This document shows, in pieces, positions 5,027 to 5,554 of a stretch of 5,554 nucleotides of DNA; position 1 is the stretch's first letter, and each line of letters starts with the position of its first letter. Origin of the DNA: Candidatus Brocadiia bacterium (lineage in GTDB: Bacteria > Planctomycetota > PUPC01 > DSUN01); the NCBI GenBank assembly GCA_016782825.1, contig JADHXT010000257.1:1-5554 (forward strand). Reading direction: 5' to 3'. The notes under the pieces are model-generated. The model had not been told where the DNA came from. It made no database searches and was given only the letters and a program-made list of their open reading frames with translations. The translations under genes and the position numbers were made by a program.

Positions 5027-5554
5027 ATGAAGTTGGCCGAGAGGACAGTCTGCTGCACGGCGGTGGTTGCGGCCGGATTGCTGATCCAGTATCGAGCGGC
5101 GGCAGGAGACGCCAGCTCACGGATGGGCACGTCGGAATCGCGGGATGGGAAGAAGCACACGATCCTATTCGAAGGCAGACAGTGGAAAGGCGAATACTGG
5201 ACGAAGGATGTCCCCGGCGGTGTGGAGACATCGCCCTATACGACAGCCATCTACGAGGTGCCGGCGGACGGGAGCACGTCGGCGCGTCGGATCCCCGTGG
5301 ACGTAGAAGGGAAGGCGAACCACCCAACGTACGGAGCAGACGGTGGGTGGGTCCATTTCCAGGCTCGTAAGGACGATCGATGGCACCTGTTCAGATGCCG
5401 TCCTGATGGGTCTGCGGTGCAGAACCTCACGAAGGCCCACACCCCACCGGGCGACCGCTTCGGCTACCGGATTTCCCGCGACGGCAAGAAGATTCTGTTC
5501 ACGTACAACGACGGCCGGATCGGTAGAGTGGGGATCATGGACCCCGACGGCGGG
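5027..5554 (+). CDS. Exported PD40/TolB-like beta-propeller protein, N-terminal part
   Basis: The frame is open to the right edge, so only the first 176 residues from ATG 5027 are seen. This start gives a clear signal peptide: MKLAER, hydrophobic CTAVVAAGLLI, and a cleavage region RAAAGDA; GGGG at 5016-5019 lies 7 nt upstream. An in-frame ATG at 4934 overlaps the preceding stop as ATGA and has AAGGGG (4921-4926) 7 nt upstream, but would add 31 polar residues (RTRRAEPAEH) before the signal. The mature part starts KKHTILFEGRQW. It then shows PD40-type blades: NHPTYGADGGWVHFQ, HLFRCRPDGSAVQNLT, and FGYRISRDGKKILFTYND. These are the 'P..S.DG..I.F', 'I....DG....LT' strands of TolB-like six-bladed propellers. 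Such proteins act in the periplasm or at the cell surface as binding platforms or are fused to hydrolases. It is probably co-expressed with the beta-helix gene. Partner and downstream domains are outside the window. Confidence 0.8.
   Translation, partial: MKLAERTVCCTAVVAAGLLIQYRAAAGDASSRMGTSESRDGKKHTILFEGRQWKGEYWTKDVPGGVETSPYTTAIYEVPADGSTSARRIPVDVEGKANHPTYGADGGWVHFQARKDDRWHLFRCRPDGSAVQNLTKAHTPPGDRFGYRISRDGKKILFTYNDGRIGRVGIMDPDGG

Noticed and set aside
3078..5327. 749-codon open frame on the minus strand
   Set aside because: It runs antisense to the 807-aa beta-helix gene, and its translation is a Val/Asp/Arg/Ala-rich shadow with no domain. Such frames are common opposite GC-rich genes.

Overview
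The window looks like a piece of a GC-rich bacterial chromosome, probably from an environmental or metagenomic genome. Secreted right-handed beta-helix proteins, a LamG domain and a PD40/TolB-like propeller are typical of polysaccharide-degrading Planctomycetota and related phyla (Verrucomicrobiota, Armatimonadota, Lentisphaerota). No marker gene is present, so this placement is an inference from gene content. UGA ends several of the reading frames, so the standard bacterial code fits.

Layout. (a) Positions 1-481, minus strand: the N-terminal 160 residues of a secreted beta-helix protein that runs off the left edge, with a good Shine-Dalgarno and a plausible sigma70-type promoter. (b) 778-1170, minus strand: a 130-aa protein of unknown function, started by TTG behind a consensus Shine-Dalgarno. 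(c) 1460-2319, plus strand: three small closely packed genes. The first is interrupted by an in-frame TGA, the second encodes a 47-aa zinc-ribbon-like protein, and the third a tryptophan-rich basic protein. Perfect 12-bp hairpins with 10-nt loops lie on both sides of the interrupted gene. (d) 2514-4937, plus strand: an 807-aa secreted beta-helix protein, likely a carbohydrate-active enzyme of the GH141-like type, with a LamG module lodged near its C-terminus. It has a TTGACA promoter. (e) From about 5027 (or 4934) to the right edge, plus strand: the start of an exported PD40/TolB-like beta-propeller protein.

How they fit together. The two beta-helix proteins share the same N-terminal architecture and lie on opposite strands, on either side of a cluster of small uncharacterised genes. 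The large beta-helix protein and the propeller gene are adjacent or overlapping and probably co-expressed as an envelope or extracellular glycan-processing pair. The small-gene cluster resembles accessory or mobile-region cargo, but no integrase, transposase or terminal repeat is visible.

The most notable points are the stop codon splitting the small gene at 1460-1744, the paired hairpins around it, and the apparently permuted or inserted LamG domain in the 807-aa protein. I see no CRISPR array, tRNA, rRNA or complete insertion sequence, and I do not find convincing evidence for a wholly new multi-gene system.
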